Below, piece after piece: positions 1-8,704 of a stretch of 64,000 nt of DNA (the stretch's first letter is position 1; each line of letters begins with the position of its first letter). The stretch is from NCBI RefSeq assembly GCF_025567195.1, contig NZ_JAOQJF010000002.1:1-64000 (forward strand), read 5' to 3'. The DNA is from Alitiscatomonas aceti. GTDB lineage: Bacteria > Bacillota > Clostridia > Lachnospirales > Lachnospiraceae. The position numbers were made by a program, and so were the translations under genes. Below the pieces are notes generated by a model. It saw only the letters and a list, made by a program, of their open reading frames with translations. It was not told the origin of the DNA and ran no database searches.

Positions 1-33
1 GTAGAAATCCTTACCATTTATACCAAAAAAAAG

Positions 34-76
34 AATAAGTCTGTAAGCTGTTTTCTTGCTTACAAACTTATTATAC
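34..76. promoter_or_regulatory. Inverted repeat and -10 region before the marR gene
   Basis: A 15-bp inverted repeat with one mismatch (34-48 and 58-72, loop of 9) lies just before the MarR start, and a TATTAT/TTATAC -10-like sequence overlaps its right arm (about 69-76). MarR proteins usually bind such dyads and repress their own operon. That this is the autoregulatory operator is inferred from position and symmetry. Confidence 0.55.
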
Positions 77-89
77 GAGGAGGGAGACC

Positions 90-539
90 ATGGATCACAA
101 GATCGTAGAAGCGTTCATGCGGGTGGGAAAATGCCACCGGACGCTTCTGGAGCACTACTTAAATAAGGACGGCCTGTACCGGGTCCAGCACCAGCTTCTG
201 ATGTGCGTCTATAAATATCCGGACGCATCCCAGAAGGAGCTGGCCAGGATCCAGAACGTGTCCACGGCAGCTGTTGCCGTGACCTTAAAGAAACTGGAAA
301 AGGGCGGATATGTGGGACGGATCGTGGACCGGGATGATAACCGTTACAATAAGATACGGATCACGGAGAAGGGCCGGAAGGAAGTGGAGCGGAGCATCGA
401 CCTTTTTAAGCGGGTGGAAAAGGGAATGTTCGCAGGCTTTTCTTCTGAGGAAAAGGAGTGCTTTTACAGCTGTCTCCAGAAGCTTTCCGGAAATCTCGAG
501 CAGATGCTCCAGCAGGCAAAAAAGGAGGATTGGAACTGA
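90..539 (+). CDS. MarR family transcriptional regulator
   Basis: A 149-residue winged-helix protein of normal MarR length. The recognition-helix region (about residues 50-70, QKELARIQNVSTAAVAVTLK) and the wing with the MarR signature DRDDNRYNKIRITEKG (about residues 87-102) are both visible. The ATG follows a strong GAGGAGGGAG ribosome binding site. Its stop is one base before the first ABC exporter gene, so it is the first gene of a regulator-exporter operon. MarR proteins in this setting usually repress a multidrug exporter and release DNA on binding a small aromatic ligand. The ligand cannot be told from sequence. An inverted repeat just upstream is a probable operator. Confidence 0.93.
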   Translation: MDHKIVEAFMRVGKCHRTLLEHYLNKDGLYRVQHQLLMCVYKYPDASQKELARIQNVSTAAVAVTLKKLEKGGYVGRIVDRDDNRYNKIRITEKGRKEVERSIDLFKRVEKGMFAGFSSEEKECFYSCLQKLSGNLEQMLQQAKKEDWN

Positions 540-540
540 T

Positions 541-2284
541 ATGAAGCGTTATAAGAAATACATCACCCCGTACCTGGGCGCTTTTCTCATGGGCCCCCTC
601 ATGATGCTCACAGAGGTGGCGGGCGAGGTGGCGCTGCCCAAGCTCATGTCCCTGATCATTAACAACGGCGTGGCCGGAAGAGATACGGGATATATTTTAA
701 AAACAGGACTTCTGATGGCGGCAGTGGTGGTATGTATGGCAGTGGGAGGCATCCTGGGCTCCTATTTTGCGGCAAAGGCGTCCATAAACTTCACCACGGA
801 TCTGCGCAGGGACGTATTTAAAAAGGTCCAGCAGTTTTCCTTTGCCAACATAGACAGCTTCAGCACGGGCTCCCTGGTGACCCGCCTGACCAATGATATC
901 CAGCAGGTGCAGAAATGTACTGACCATGGGCTTAAAAATGGCCCTGCGGGCTCCTGGGATGTTTGTGGGGGCATTATTTATGGCATTTATGATGAATGGA
1001 AGGCTGGCGGCTATCCTGCTGGTGGTGATCCCCCTTCTTTCCCTGGCCATCGGGCTGATCTTGAAAACGGCCTTCCCGCGGTTTGAGGCCATGCAGAAAA
1101 AGCTGGACCGGCTGAATTCCGGGATCCAGGAATCCCTTACCAACGTGCGGGTGGTCAAGTCCTTCGTGCGGGAGGATTTTGAGATCGGGAAGTTTTCCGG
1201 CCTTAACCAGGATCTGAGGGACAGCGGCATGAGGGCGTTAAAGATCGTTATCGCCACCATGCCGGTGATGATGTTTGCTATGAACGTGACCACCCTGGCG
1301 GTGGTCTGGTATGGCGGAAACCTGATCATCGGAGGCTCCATGCCTGTGGGCGACCTGACGGCCTTTACCACCTACATCGTCCAGATCCTCATGTCCCTGA
1401 TGATGCTTTCCATGGTATTTTTAGAGAGCTCCAGGGCCAGGGCGTCCTTAAAGAGGATCACAGAGGTACTGGATACGGTGGTGGATCTTAACGATGACCA
1501 GGCGGCCAGGAAGGAACTGAGGGTGGAAAAGGGAAGCGTGGAATTTAAAGACGTGTCCTTTGGTTATGGAAAGGGCGGCGACCGGGTCCTGGAGCACATA
1601 AGCTTTAAGGCGGAGCCGGGCCAGACCATCGGCATCATCGGAGCCACTGGAAGCGGGAAAACTTCCCTGGTGCAGCTGATCCCCAGGCTTTATGATGTGA
1701 CAGAGGGAGCGGTCCTGGTGGATGGAGTGGATGTGAGGGATTATTCCCTTAAAAACCTGAGGAATGGTGTTGGCATGGTACTGCAGAAAAACGTGCTTTT
1801 TTCCGGGACCATTGAGGAAAACCTCCGGTGGGGAGACGAGGACGCCTCCCGGGAAGAGCTTGTGAAGGCGGCAGTGAACGCCCAGGCTGACGGCTTTGTG
1901 ACGGCCTTTAAGAATGGCTATCACACAGAGATCGGCCAGGGCGGGGCCGGTGTGTCCGGCGGCCAGAAGCAGAGGCTCTGTATTGCCAGAGCCCTTCTTA
2001 AGAAGCCGAAGATCCTGATCCTGGATGATTCCACCAGCGCCGTGGACACGGCCACAGAGGCGGCGATCCGGGAAAGCTTTAAAAATGAATTAAAGGATAC
2101 CACCAGGATCATCATCGCCCAGAGGATCTCTTCGGTCCAGGACGCAGACAGGATCTTGGTACTGGACGACGGAAAGATCATCGGCTCCGGCACCCATGAG
2201 GGGCTTTTAAGGACATGCCGGGCCTATGAGGAGATCTATGCGACCCAGATTGGAGAAAATAGAGCAGAGGAGGCGGAAGCATGA
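541..2284 (+). pseudogene. ABC exporter subunit with degenerate ATP site (frameshifted)
   Basis: First half of a heterodimeric ABC exporter (TM287/LmrC type): six-helix membrane domain followed by a nucleotide-binding domain with Walker A GATGSGKT, signature VSGGQKQR and Walker B ILILDDSTSAVD. The usual catalytic Glu after Walker B is Asp, the mark of the degenerate subunit in these pairs. The reading frame from 541 (MKRYKKYITPYLG) runs to about 912, then coding continues in another frame (NVLTMGLKMALRAPG) to 2284. One extra A in the AAA at 913-915 explains this exactly; without it the gene would encode about 580 residues. It may be a true mutation or a sequence error. The downstream partner overlaps by ATGA. 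Confidence 0.8.
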
Positions 2285-4173
2285 GCAGCGTACTGAGAGC
2301 AGAACGGGAGAAGAGCTTAAGACGGCGTTACGGCAGCCGGACCGCCCAGAGGCCTGTCCATGGGCATGGCCCCGGTCCCGGAGGCCCCAGAGGGGGCGGC
2401 AATGCCCGGGGAGGCGGACAGCCCAGGGAGATGAAGGCAGTATTAAAGCGGCTTATGGCTTATCTGGAGCAGGACAGGCTGAAAATGGGGCTGGCATTTT
2501 TCTGCGTCCTCATCAGTACTGTAACATCCCTGGCCGGCGCTTACATGCTCCGGCCCATCATCAACCAGTTTATCGCTCCTGCGGACGGAAGCGCAGGGAG
2601 CGTTTCTGGTCTGGCAGGGGGACTGGCGGTCATGGCGGCCGTATACATGGCCAGTGTGGCCGCCAGCTATCTCCAGTCCAGGATCATGCTGACTGTGGCC
2701 CAGGATGCCCTCCTGCGGATCCGGGGCGACCTGTTTTCCAGGATGCAGAGGCTGCCGGTGCGGTTTTATGATACCAGCAGCAGCGGAGATCTGATGAGCC
2801 GGTTCACCAACGACGTGGACACCATAGGAAATATGCTGAGCAGCACCCTGGTGCAGCTTTTCTCCGGGGCACTGAGCATTGTGGGCACCCTGGGGCTCAT
2901 GCTGTATACAAACGTGTATCTGACGGTGATCACCCTTGTGCTGATCCCTCTGATGCTGAAGGCCGGAGGGGCCGTGGCCTCCCGGAGCCAGAAATATTTC
3001 AATGCCCAGCAGTCAGCCCTGGGAGCCTTAAACGGTTATATTGAGGAGACCATTTCCGGCCAGAAGGCAGTGAAGGTGTTCTGCCATGAGGACGTGGCGG
3101 AGGAGGAGTTTGAGATCTTAAACAGTGATCTGAAGGATAAGCAGATCCGCGCCCAGTTCCTGGGCGGGATGATGGGGCCGGTGATGAATAATCTGAGCCA
3201 GATCAACTACGTCCTGACGGCCTGTGTGGGCGGCCTCCTGTGCGTTATAAAGAATTTTGACGTGGGCGGACTCACCGTGTTCTTAAACTTCTCCAGACAG
3301 TTTTCCAGACCGGTCAACGAGATCTCCATGCAGGTTTCCAACGTGTTCTCGGCCCTGGCCGGCGCGGAGCGTGTTTTTGCGGTGATGGATGAGGAGCCGG
3401 AGCCAGAGGACGATCCGGATGCCGTTTCCATGGAAGGGATGAAGGGCCATGTTTCCCTGGAGCATGTATATTTCGGATACGATCCCGGGAAGCTGATCTT
3501 AAAGGACATCAGCCTTTACGCCAGACCGGGACAGAAGATCGCCTTTGTGGGCTCCACCGGGGCTGGAAAGACCACCATCACCAACCTGCTGAACCGGTTT
3601 TACGATATCCAGTCCGGCTCCATCACCATCGACGGCGTGGATGTGCGCCATATAAAGCGGGAGGAGCTGCGGAGGAACATTGTTGTGGTGCTCCAGGATA
3701 CCCATCTGTTTACGGGAACGGTCATGGAAAATATCCGGTACGGACGGCTGGACGCCTCGGATGAAGAGGTGATCCAGGCGGCGAAAACGGCGTCGGCCCA
3801 TTCCTTTATCATGCGTCTTCCCAAGGGCTATGATACGGTACTGGAAAGCGACGGAGCCAATCTGAGCCAGGGCCAGCGCCAGCTTTTAAACATCGCCCGG
3901 GCGGCGGTCTCCAGGGCTCCCATCCTGATCCTGGACGAGGCCACAAGCTCCGTGGATACCAGGACAGAGAAGCACATCGAGCGGGGCATGGACCGGCTCA
4001 TGGCGGACCGGACCACCTTTGTCATCGCCCACCGGCTCTCCACCGTGAGGAACGCCAACGCCATCATGGTGCTGGAGAACGGAGAGATCATCGAGCGGGG
4101 GGACCACGACGATCTTTTGGCCCAGAAGGGACGGTATTACAGCCTGTATACGGGCAGGGCAGAACTGGAATAA
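2281..4173 (+). CDS. Heterodimeric ABC exporter, canonical catalytic subunit
   Basis: A 630-residue fused membrane/ATPase half-transporter. A basic and Gly-rich N-terminal extension (about residues 1-55) precedes six predicted helices. The nucleotide-binding domain has Walker A GSTGAGKTT, Walker B ILILDEATSSVD with the catalytic Glu, and a non-standard signature LSQGQRQ. That combination (intact Glu, altered signature) is the exact complement of the upstream subunit, so the two should form one competent and one degenerate ATP site, as in TM287/288 and LmrCD. The start overlaps the upstream stop by 4 bp (ATGA), suggesting translational coupling. Likely role: export of drugs or lipophilic compounds under MarR control. 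It may not work alone if the upstream frameshift is real. Confidence 0.93.
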   Translation: MSSVLRAEREKSLRRRYGSRTAQRPVHGHGPGPGGPRGGGNARGGGQPREMKAVLKRLMAYLEQDRLKMGLAFFCVLISTVTSLAGAYMLRPIINQFIAPADGSAGSVSGLAGGLAVMAAVYMASVAASYLQSRIMLTVAQDALLRIRGDLFSRMQRLPVRFYDTSSSGDLMSRFTNDVDTIGNMLSSTLVQLFSGALSIVGTLGLMLYTNVYLTVITLVLIPLMLKAGGAVASRSQKYFNAQQSALGALNGYIEETISGQKAVKVFCHEDVAEEEFEILNSDLKDKQIRAQFLGGMMGPVMNNLSQINYVLTACVGGLLCVIKNFDVGGLTVFLNFSRQFSRPVNEISMQVSNVFSALAGAERVFAVMDEEPEPEDDPDAVSMEGMKGHVSLEHVYFGYDPGKLILKDISLYARPGQKIAFVGSTGAGKTTITNLLNRFYDIQSGSITIDGVDVRHIKREELRRNIVVVLQDTHLFTGTVMENIRYGRLDASDEEVIQAAKTASAHSFIMRLPKGYDTVLESDGANLSQGQRQLLNIARAAVSRAPILILDEATSSVDTRTEKHIERGMDRLMADRTTFVIAHRLSTVRNANAIMVLENGEIIERGDHDDLLAQKGRYYSLYTGRAELE

Positions 4174-4180
4174 ACCTGAA

Positions 4181-4228
4181 CATGGACTTAACATTTTTAA
4201 GTGCAGACTTAAGATTGTTAAGTCCATG
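4181..4228. repeat. 13-bp perfect inverted repeat between exporter and rnf operon
   Basis: CATGGACTTAACA at 4181-4193 is exactly mirrored by TGTTAAGTCCATG at 4216-4228, with further ACTTAA/TTAAGT copies inside (about 4187, 4197, 4208) and one more at about 4250. It follows the exporter stop by 8 bp and could form a hairpin, but no uninterrupted T-run follows directly. It may be a weak terminator or a protein-binding dyad for the rnf promoter about 100 bp downstream. Confidence 0.6.
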
Positions 4229-4303
4229 GCCTTTGATTTTGCATTTTTTTAAGTACAAGGGCCTAAAACTTACGATTTTGTTAATATGCAAAGGGTTTAC
4301 TAA

Positions 4304-4332
4304 TTGTACATCTTATTGAAATATGCTATACT
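4304..4332 (+). promoter_or_regulatory. Sigma-70 type promoter of the rnf operon
   Basis: TTGTAC (4304-4309), a 17-bp spacer and TATACT (4327-4332) preceded by TG at 4324-4325 (extended -10). rnfC starts about 46 bp downstream. This is the only good promoter seen before the six-gene operon. Confidence 0.65.
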
Positions 4333-4378
4333 AAAGTCTGATGGTATTACGAATATTTAGAGAAAGAAGGTTTGTTAA

Positions 4379-5707
4379 ATGGGTCTGAGCACATTTATAG
4401 GCGGCGTTCATCCTTATGAGGGAAAAGAACTGTCTTCCGATAAGCCGATTCAGGTGATCCAGCCGAAAGGCGAGCTGGTATTCCCTCTTTCCCAGCATAT
4501 CGGCGCTCCTGCAAAACCGCTGGTGGCCAAGGGCGACACTGTTCTGGCAGGCCAGAAGATCGCAGAGGCCGGCGGCTTCATTTCTGCCAATGTGATCTGT
4601 TCTGTATCCGGGACCGTAAAGGGGATCGAGCCCCGTCTTATGGCCAACGGCAGCATGGTGCAGTCCATTATCGTTGAAAATGACGGAGAGTACAGGACCG
4701 TGGAGGGCTTTGGCCAGAAGCGGGATTACACAGCTCTCTCCAAACAGGAGATCCGCGACATCGTAAAGGAAGCCGGTATCGTGGGCCTGGGAGGCGCAGG
4801 CTTCCCCACCAACGTCAAGCTGGCTCCGAAAAACGAAGAGGAGATCGATTACGTGATCGTAAACGGCGCAGAGTGTGAGCCGTATCTGACCTCGGACTAC
4901 CGGGTCATGTTAGAACAGCCGGAGAAGGTCGTTGGAGGCCTTAAGGTGATCCTCCAGCTGTTTGATAAGGCAAAGGGCGTCATCGGCATCGAGGAAAACA
5001 AGCCGGAGGCCATCCGGATCCTGTCTGAGCTTGTAAAGGATGAGCCCAGGATCCAGGTGTGCACCTTAAAGACCAAGTATCCCCAGGGCGGCGAGCGCTT
5101 CCTGATCTATGCCGTCACCGGAGGCCGTGAGATCAATTCCACCATGCTCCCGGCAGACGCAGGCTGCATCGTGGACAACATCGACACGGTGGTATCTATT
5201 TATAATGCTGTGTGCGAGACCACGCCGCTGATCCGGAGGATCATCACGGTCACAGGCGACGCCATCCGGGAGCCCAGGAACTTCGAGGTACGGCTGGGCA
5301 CCAACTACCAGGAGCTGATCGAGGCGGCCGGCGGCTTTAAGGAAGAGCCGGAGAAGGTCCTTTCCGGCGGTCCCATGATGGGCCAGGCGCTTTTCTCCTA
5401 CGATATCCCGGTGATGAAGACCTCATCGGCCCTGACCTGCCTTACAAAGGACCAGGTGGCAGCCAATGCTGAAACGGCCTGTATCCGCTGCGGACGCTGC
5501 GTGGACGTATGTCCCGGACGGGTGGTGCCGCAGATGTTAATGACGGCCGCGGAGCATCACGATCTGGCAGCCTTTGAAAAATTAAACGGTATGGAGTGCT
5601 GTGAGTGCGGCTCCTGTACCTTTATCTGCCCGGCCCACAGACCCCTTACCCAGGCATTTAAGGAAATGCGTAAGGCTGTGATGGCTGAGAGAAAAAAGAA
5701 AGCGTAG
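4379..5707 (+). CDS. rnfC: Rnf complex subunit RnfC
   Basis: The 442-residue peripheral NADH/ferredoxin-side subunit of the Rnf complex, which couples electron flow from reduced ferredoxin to NAD+ with ion export across the membrane. Visible features are the nucleotide-binding segment GLGGAGFPTNVKL (about residues 138-150), an SLBB region, and two 4Fe-4S motifs near the C terminus (CIRCGRCVDVCP and CCECGSCTFICP). It heads the operon in the usual clostridial order C-D-G-E-A-B. The length matches short clostridial RnfC proteins that lack the long Ala/Lys tail of proteobacterial versions. AGAAAGAAGG precedes the ATG. Confidence 0.97.
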   Translation: MGLSTFIGGVHPYEGKELSSDKPIQVIQPKGELVFPLSQHIGAPAKPLVAKGDTVLAGQKIAEAGGFISANVICSVSGTVKGIEPRLMANGSMVQSIIVENDGEYRTVEGFGQKRDYTALSKQEIRDIVKEAGIVGLGGAGFPTNVKLAPKNEEEIDYVIVNGAECEPYLTSDYRVMLEQPEKVVGGLKVILQLFDKAKGVIGIEENKPEAIRILSELVKDEPRIQVCTLKTKYPQGGERFLIYAVTGGREINSTMLPADAGCIVDNIDTVVSIYNAVCETTPLIRRIITVTGDAIREPRNFEVRLGTNYQELIEAAGGFKEEPEKVLSGGPMMGQALFSYDIPVMKTSSALTCLTKDQVAANAETACIRCGRCVDVCPGRVVPQMLMTAAEHHDLAAFEKLNGMECCECGSCTFICPAHRPLTQAFKEMRKAVMAERKKKA

Positions 5708-5719
5708 GAGGTGGAAGAA

Positions 5720-6664
5720 ATGAGTAAATTACTGAATGTATCATCATCGCCTCATGTACGCAGCAGCGTGTCCACACAGAACCTGATGTATGACGTGGCC
5801 ATCGCCATGCTCCCGGCCACCATCTGGGGCGTGATGCAGTTTGGATTCTATTCCCTGGTGGTGGTTGCAGCGACGGTGCTGTCCTGTGTCCTGAGTGAGT
5901 ATGTGTTTGAGACACTGATGAAAAAGCCCATCACCATCAGCGACGGCAGTGCCCTGGTAACAGGTATGATCCTGGGCCTTAATATGCCCCCGACGATCCC
6001 CTTATGGATCCCGGTGCTGGGTGGCATGTTTGCCATTATTGTCGTAAAGCAGCTTTACGGCGGCCTTGGCCAGAACTGGATGAACCCGGCCCTGGCAGCA
6101 AGATGCTTCCTTCTGATCTCATTTGCAGGCTCCATGACCCGGTTCACAGATCCTGTGACAGACGCTGTGGCGGGAGCGACTCCCCTGGCAGTGATCAAGG
6201 CCGGAGGCGAATATGACCTGATGAGCATGTTCATCGGCAAGATCCCGGGAACCATCGGTGAGGTATCCGTTATCGCCCTTCTGATCGGTGCGGCGTACCT
6301 TCTGGTGAGAAAGGTGATCTCCATCCGGATCCCTGCTACATATATCCTGACCTTCGCTGTGTTCGCATTTATCTTTGGACGGCAGGACATGGGCTATGTG
6401 CTGGCTGAGCTCTGCGGCGGCGGCCTGATCTTCGGCGCATTCTTCATGGCTACGGATTATGTCACAAGCCCCATCACTCCCAGAGGCCAGATCATTTTCG
6501 GCGTATGTCTTGGTATCCTCACAGGGCTTTTCCGTATCTTCGGCGGTAGCGCAGAGGGCGTTTCCTATGCGATCATCTTCTGCAATATGCTGGTTCCGCT
6601 GATCGAGAGGGTAACGATCCCGACAGCATTCGGCAAAGGGGGTAAGAAACATGGCGGCAAGTAA
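5720..6664 (+). CDS. rnfD: Rnf complex subunit RnfD
   Basis: A 314-residue integral membrane flavoprotein of the Rnf complex. The covalent FMN site DAVAGATPLAVI, with Thr as the attachment residue, is present, and about ten hydrophobic helices are visible. The ATG at 5720 is chosen over an in-frame GTG at 5711 because TAGGAGGTGG lies at proper distance before the ATG. It begins 13 bp after rnfC and overlaps rnfG by 14 bp. It forms the membrane ion path together with RnfG, E and A. Confidence 0.96.
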   Translation: MSKLLNVSSSPHVRSSVSTQNLMYDVAIAMLPATIWGVMQFGFYSLVVVAATVLSCVLSEYVFETLMKKPITISDGSALVTGMILGLNMPPTIPLWIPVLGGMFAIIVVKQLYGGLGQNWMNPALAARCFLLISFAGSMTRFTDPVTDAVAGATPLAVIKAGGEYDLMSMFIGKIPGTIGEVSVIALLIGAAYLLVRKVISIRIPATYILTFAVFAFIFGRQDMGYVLAELCGGGLIFGAFFMATDYVTSPITPRGQIIFGVCLGILTGLFRIFGGSAEGVSYAIIFCNMLVPLIERVTIPTAFGKGGKKHGGK

Positions 6665-7274
6665 ATCCGGTTTTATGAAAGATGCCCTGATCCTGTTCGC
6701 GATCACTCTGATCTCCGGCGTCTGCCTGGGCTTTGTCTACGACATCACCAAGGCGCCCATCGAACGGGCCACCATCGAGGCAAACAACAGAACGTATAAA
6801 GAGGTGCTTTCCACCGCAGCAGAATTCTCCGAGGTGGAGGGCTCTGCCGAAAAGATCGCTGCCCTGACAGAAAGCGGCGAGCTGGAGGGACTGGGCTACG
6901 GCAGCGTTGCCATCGAGTCCGTCCTTGAAGGAAAGGACGAGAGCGGAGCCGTCATCGGCCATGTCATCAACTCCCTTTCCAACAACAGCTACGGAGGAGC
7001 CGTGAAGATCTCCGTGGGCTTTGACGCAGACGGAGCTATCACCGGCGTGGGGATCCGTGAGATCAACGATACCCCGGGCCTTGGCTTAAAGGCAAAGGAG
7101 GCGGACTTCCGGGACCAGTATGTGGGGAAAAATGCGGATTCCTTAACGGTCACAAAGACCGGAGCCTCCGCAGACAATGAGATCGACGCCATCAGCGGCG
7201 CCACCGTTACTTCGAATGCCGTGACAAACGCAGTGAATGCAGCCTTATTTTACCTGCATAACTGCATGAACTAG
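6651..7274 (+). CDS. rnfG: Rnf complex subunit RnfG
   Basis: A 207-residue subunit with one N-terminal membrane helix (about residues 9-30) and an extracytoplasmic FMN-binding domain. The covalent FMN motif DAISGATVTSNAV (about residues 180-192), where the Thr after SGA carries FMN by phosphoester, is intact. The FMN is attached by ApbE, which is not in this window. The gene starts inside the end of rnfD (14-bp overlap, GGGGG ribosome site within rnfD), which suggests coupled translation. Length and domain layout are normal for the family. Confidence 0.96.
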   Translation: MAASKSGFMKDALILFAITLISGVCLGFVYDITKAPIERATIEANNRTYKEVLSTAAEFSEVEGSAEKIAALTESGELEGLGYGSVAIESVLEGKDESGAVIGHVINSLSNNSYGGAVKISVGFDADGAITGVGIREINDTPGLGLKAKEADFRDQYVGKNADSLTVTKTGASADNEIDAISGATVTSNAVTNAVNAALFYLHNCMN

Positions 7275-7287
7275 GAGGTGGGGATTC

Positions 7288-8100
7288 ATGAATAAATGCA
7301 CAGAACGTCTATATAACGGTATTATTAAGGAAAACCCGACCTTCATTCTGATGTTAGGTATGTGTCCGACCCTGGCCACCACCACATCGGCCATCAACGG
7401 ACTGGGTATGGGCCTTTCCACCACAGCAGTACTGATGTTTTCCAACCTGATCATTTCTCTTCTGAGAAAGATCATTCCGGACCGGGTGCGTATTCCGGCC
7501 TTCATCGTAATCGTGGCCAGCCTGGTTACTATCGTACAGCTCTTGATGCAGGGCTACGTTCCGTCTCTTTACGCATCCCTGGGCATCTATATCCCGCTGA
7601 TCGTGGTAAACTGCATCATCCTTGGCCGCGCCGAGTCCTACGCCTGCAAGAACGGCCCGGCCGAGTCCTTCTTTGACGGTCTTGGAATGGGCCTGGGCTT
7701 TTCCCTGTCCCTGACAGTCATTGGAATGTGCCGTGAGCTCATCGGTGCAGGAGCCGTATTTGGCCATGTGATCATTCCGGAGCAGTTCCATATCTCCATC
7801 ATGATCCTGGCTCCCGGCGCTTTATTTACCCTGGCCATGCTTTCTGCACTCCAGAACAAGCTCCGTCTTCCCAGCGCTACCAACGGCGACGCTCCCAGGT
7901 CTGACCTGGCCTGCGGCGGTGACTGTCTCCATTGTTCCGGCTGCACGGGCATGACGAACCATGCAGTGCTGGCGGAGAAGAAGGCAGAAGCGGCGGCAGC
8001 AGCAGCGGCAGCCAAAAAGGCGGCGGCAGAGAAGGCACTGGCGGCGAAAAAGGCCGCTGAAGAAGCAAAAGCGGCAGACGCAGCAAAGAAAGAAAATTAA
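7288..8100 (+). CDS. rnfE: Rnf complex subunit RnfE with cysteine-bearing Ala/Lys-rich tail
   Basis: Residues 1 to about 200 form the normal six-helix RnfE membrane protein (start MNKCTERLYNGIIKENPTFIL). After the last helix comes an unusual cytoplasmic extension of about 60 residues. It opens with a tight Cys cluster, CGGDCLHCSGC (spacing C-x3-C-x2-C-x2-C), and continues as a low-complexity Ala/Lys/Glu helix-like tail to the end (270 residues against about 200-230 usual). The cluster could bind metal or an Fe-S centre, or be redox active; this is inference. AGGAGGTGGGGATT precedes the ATG, 13 bp after rnfG. Confidence 0.95.
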   Translation: MNKCTERLYNGIIKENPTFILMLGMCPTLATTTSAINGLGMGLSTTAVLMFSNLIISLLRKIIPDRVRIPAFIVIVASLVTIVQLLMQGYVPSLYASLGIYIPLIVVNCIILGRAESYACKNGPAESFFDGLGMGLGFSLSLTVIGMCRELIGAGAVFGHVIIPEQFHISIMILAPGALFTLAMLSALQNKLRLPSATNGDAPRSDLACGGDCLHCSGCTGMTNHAVLAEKKAEAAAAAAAAKKAAAEKALAAKKAAEEAKAADAAKKEN

Positions 8101-8115
8101 GGAGGAAGTGGAGTA

Positions 8116-8691
8116 ATGAAAGAACTATTATTGATCGCCATCGGCTCCGCCCTGGTAAATAACGTTGTATTAAGCCAGTTCCTCGGTCTTTGCCCGTTCC
8201 TTGGCGTATCCAAGAAAACGGAGACTGCGGCTGGCATGGGCGCTGCGGTCGTATTCGTTATCACCATCGCATCGGCCTGTACCAGCCTGATCTATGACTT
8301 TGTGCTGGTAAAGCTGGGGATCGAGTATCTCCAGACCATCGTATTTATCCTTGTGATCGCCGCTCTGGTACAGTTCGTTGAGATGTTCTTAAAGAAGAAC
8401 ATGGTGAGCCTTTACGAGGCCCTGGGCGTATACCTGCCTCTGATCACCACCAACTGCGCCGTTTTAGGCGTGGCCCTGACCAATGTGCAGGAGAAATATA
8501 ACTTTGTTGAGAGCGTTGTCAATGGTATCGGCGTTTCTGTTGGATTTACGATCGCCATCGTCCTGCTTTCCGGTATCCGTGAAAAGATCGAGTATAACGA
8601 TGTGCCCCATTCTTTCCAGGGATCTCCCATCGTTCTGATCACAGCAGGCCTGATGTCCATCGCATTCTTCGGATTCTCCGGTCTGATTTAA
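8116..8691 (+). CDS. rnfA: Rnf complex subunit RnfA
   Basis: A 191-residue, six-helix membrane subunit, homologous to and packed against RnfE in an inverted arrangement. The conserved N-terminal stretch NNVVLSQFLGLCPFLGVS with its membrane Cys, and the later TTNCAVLGVAL with a second Cys, are present; these cysteines hold a membrane-embedded Fe-S centre in known Rnf structures. AAGGAGGAAGTGG lies before the ATG, 15 bp after rnfE. Length is typical. Confidence 0.97.
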   Translation: MKELLLIAIGSALVNNVVLSQFLGLCPFLGVSKKTETAAGMGAAVVFVITIASACTSLIYDFVLVKLGIEYLQTIVFILVIAALVQFVEMFLKKNMVSLYEALGVYLPLITTNCAVLGVALTNVQEKYNFVESVVNGIGVSVGFTIAIVLLSGIREKIEYNDVPHSFQGSPIVLITAGLMSIAFFGFSGLI

Positions 8692-8704
8692 GGAGGGGCG
8701 AGGG

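Noticed and set aside
4277..4291. A full Rex operator before rnf
   Set aside because: Only one TTGTTAA half-site is good; the second half does not match. It is mentioned as a lead only.
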